From Nitrospira sp. (lineage in GTDB: Bacteria; Nitrospirota; Nitrospiria; Nitrospirales; Nitrospiraceae): a stretch of 64,000 nucleotides of DNA. A program made the position numbers and the translations under genes. Where the stretch lies: assembly GCA_018242685.1 (NCBI GenBank), contig JAFEBM010000025.1:62001-126000 (forward strand), given 5' to 3'. The stretch's first letter is position 1. Every line of letters begins with the position of its first letter. This document shows positions 63,614 to 64,000 of this stretch, one piece after another. Below the pieces are notes generated by a model. It had not been told where the DNA came from. It saw only the letters and a program-made list of their open reading frames with translations, and did no database searches.

Positions 63614-64000
63614 AATTGGCAGCCCGTGTCGGTCGTATTGCACCCTCTCCGACGCTAGCCATGGCTGCCACCGCCAAGGCTATGGCCGCACAAGGATTGG
63701 ACGTCATCGACTTTTCAGCCGGAGAACCGGATTTTGATACCCCGGAGCCGGTGAAGACCGCGGCAGAAGCCGCCATACGCGAGGGTTTTACCAAATACAC
63801 ACCGTCGTCAGGGATCGATGAGTTGCGGAGTGCAATCGCTGACAAGCTTCACGCTGAACTTGGGCTACGATATGAGAAGTCTCAAATCCTCGTCTCCTGC
63901 GGAGCAAAGCACTCGCTCTACAATGTGGCAGAAGCCTTACTCGAAGCGGGTGACGAGATTATCATACCCATCCCCTACTGGGTTTCCTATTCGGATCAGA
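63610..64000 (+). CDS. Aspartate/aromatic aminotransferase family protein, 3' end outside the window
   Basis: The first 130 residues of a class I/II PLP aminotransferase. It begins MKLAARVGRIAPSPTLAMA, then VIDFSAGEPDFDTPEPV (about residues 38-53), KYTPSSGIDELR (about 72), SCGAKHSLYN with the cofactor-binding loop (about 98) and PIPYWVSY (about 118). The pattern is that of AspC/aspartate aminotransferases of the I-gamma type. The start overlaps coaD by ATGA. The catalytic Lys region lies beyond the window, so exact specificity cannot be judged. Confidence 0.9.
   Translation, partial: MKLAARVGRIAPSPTLAMAATAKAMAAQGLDVIDFSAGEPDFDTPEPVKTAAEAAIREGFTKYTPSSGIDELRSAIADKLHAELGLRYEKSQILVSCGAKHSLYNVAEALLEAGDEIIIPIPYWVSYSDQ

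Noticed and set aside
1-64000. CRISPR arrays, tRNA or rRNA genes, transposases, integrases
   Set aside because: Looked for on both strands by eye; nothing with regular repeats, clover-leaf structure or the usual protein motifs was found.

Overview
This window looks like the chromosome of a Gram-negative bacterium of the Nitrospira type. Support comes from the outer-membrane barrel, the Slp-type lipoprotein, the PilT/PilU and PilA genes, the glycan cluster and the general style of the housekeeping genes. The phylum is an inference; no rRNA or other decisive marker is present. I saw no rRNA, tRNA, CRISPR array, transposase or phage gene.

Layout. (1) 1-14786: a tightly packed plus-strand operon for a surface polysaccharide. 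It holds methyltransferases, glycosyltransferases, an asparagine synthase-like amidotransferase, a PHP-like membrane protein, a WbqC-like protein, a PIG-L deacetylase, a DegT aminotransferase and a WecA/MraY-type initiating transferase. Most joints are 1-10 bp overlaps. Two genes are broken: a GT39-type membrane glycosyltransferase by an in-frame amber codon (1434-1436), and a GT4 glycosyltransferase by a one-base frameshift (about 7850). (2) 14827-15858: mtnA, followed by a decayed second copy of the mtnA 3' end (16022-16126). (3) 16246-25054: a defence and addiction island made of a TacA/TacT-type pair and a type I restriction-modification operon (hsdM, hsdS, hsdR). An AbiEi/AbiEii toxin-antitoxin cassette sits between hsdS and hsdR. 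A 34-codon relic of a different hsdR 5' end remains directly after hsdS, and a palindromic dispersed repeat is carried in frame inside hsdM. A Uma2-family gene follows on the opposite strand. (4) 26050-34862: mixed metabolic and envelope genes (radical SAM/B12 protein, pyruvate kinase, MinD-like ATPase, Tat-type intradiol dioxygenase, lipoprotein, barrel, YidB-like protein, cytochrome c-like protein). (5) 34877-40723: pilU-like, pilT, bioF, a TPR membrane protein and a LysM lytic transglycosylase. (6) 41009-48466: class V aminotransferase, serA, hisZ-like, dnaB and a large TPR lipoprotein. (7) 48696-52158: pilA behind a sigma-54-type promoter, a strong terminator hairpin, then a membrane-anchored protein and an ABC exporter in the order seen for pilG-pilH-pilI in Myxococcus. 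(8) 52166-64000: ilvD coupled to a Spy-like protein, a DnaJ-like protein with half a zinc finger, a tRNA thiolation enzyme, an orphan TrkA-C protein, an HtrA protease, an EF-G-like GTPase, radC, a 57-residue zinc-ribbon protein, rsmD, coaD and the start of an aminotransferase gene cut by the window end.

How it works together: the first region builds and decorates a lipid-linked glycan. The type IV pilus genes in regions 5 and 7 supply pilin, retraction motors and a probable pilin-associated exporter. The island is a mosaic of defence modules that appears to have been assembled by recombination. The most distinctive signals are the hybrid hsdMS / abiE / hsdR operon with its hsdR relic, the mtnA relic at the island edge, the in-frame repeat in hsdM, and a bioF gene whose homologous N-terminus has no standard start codon.
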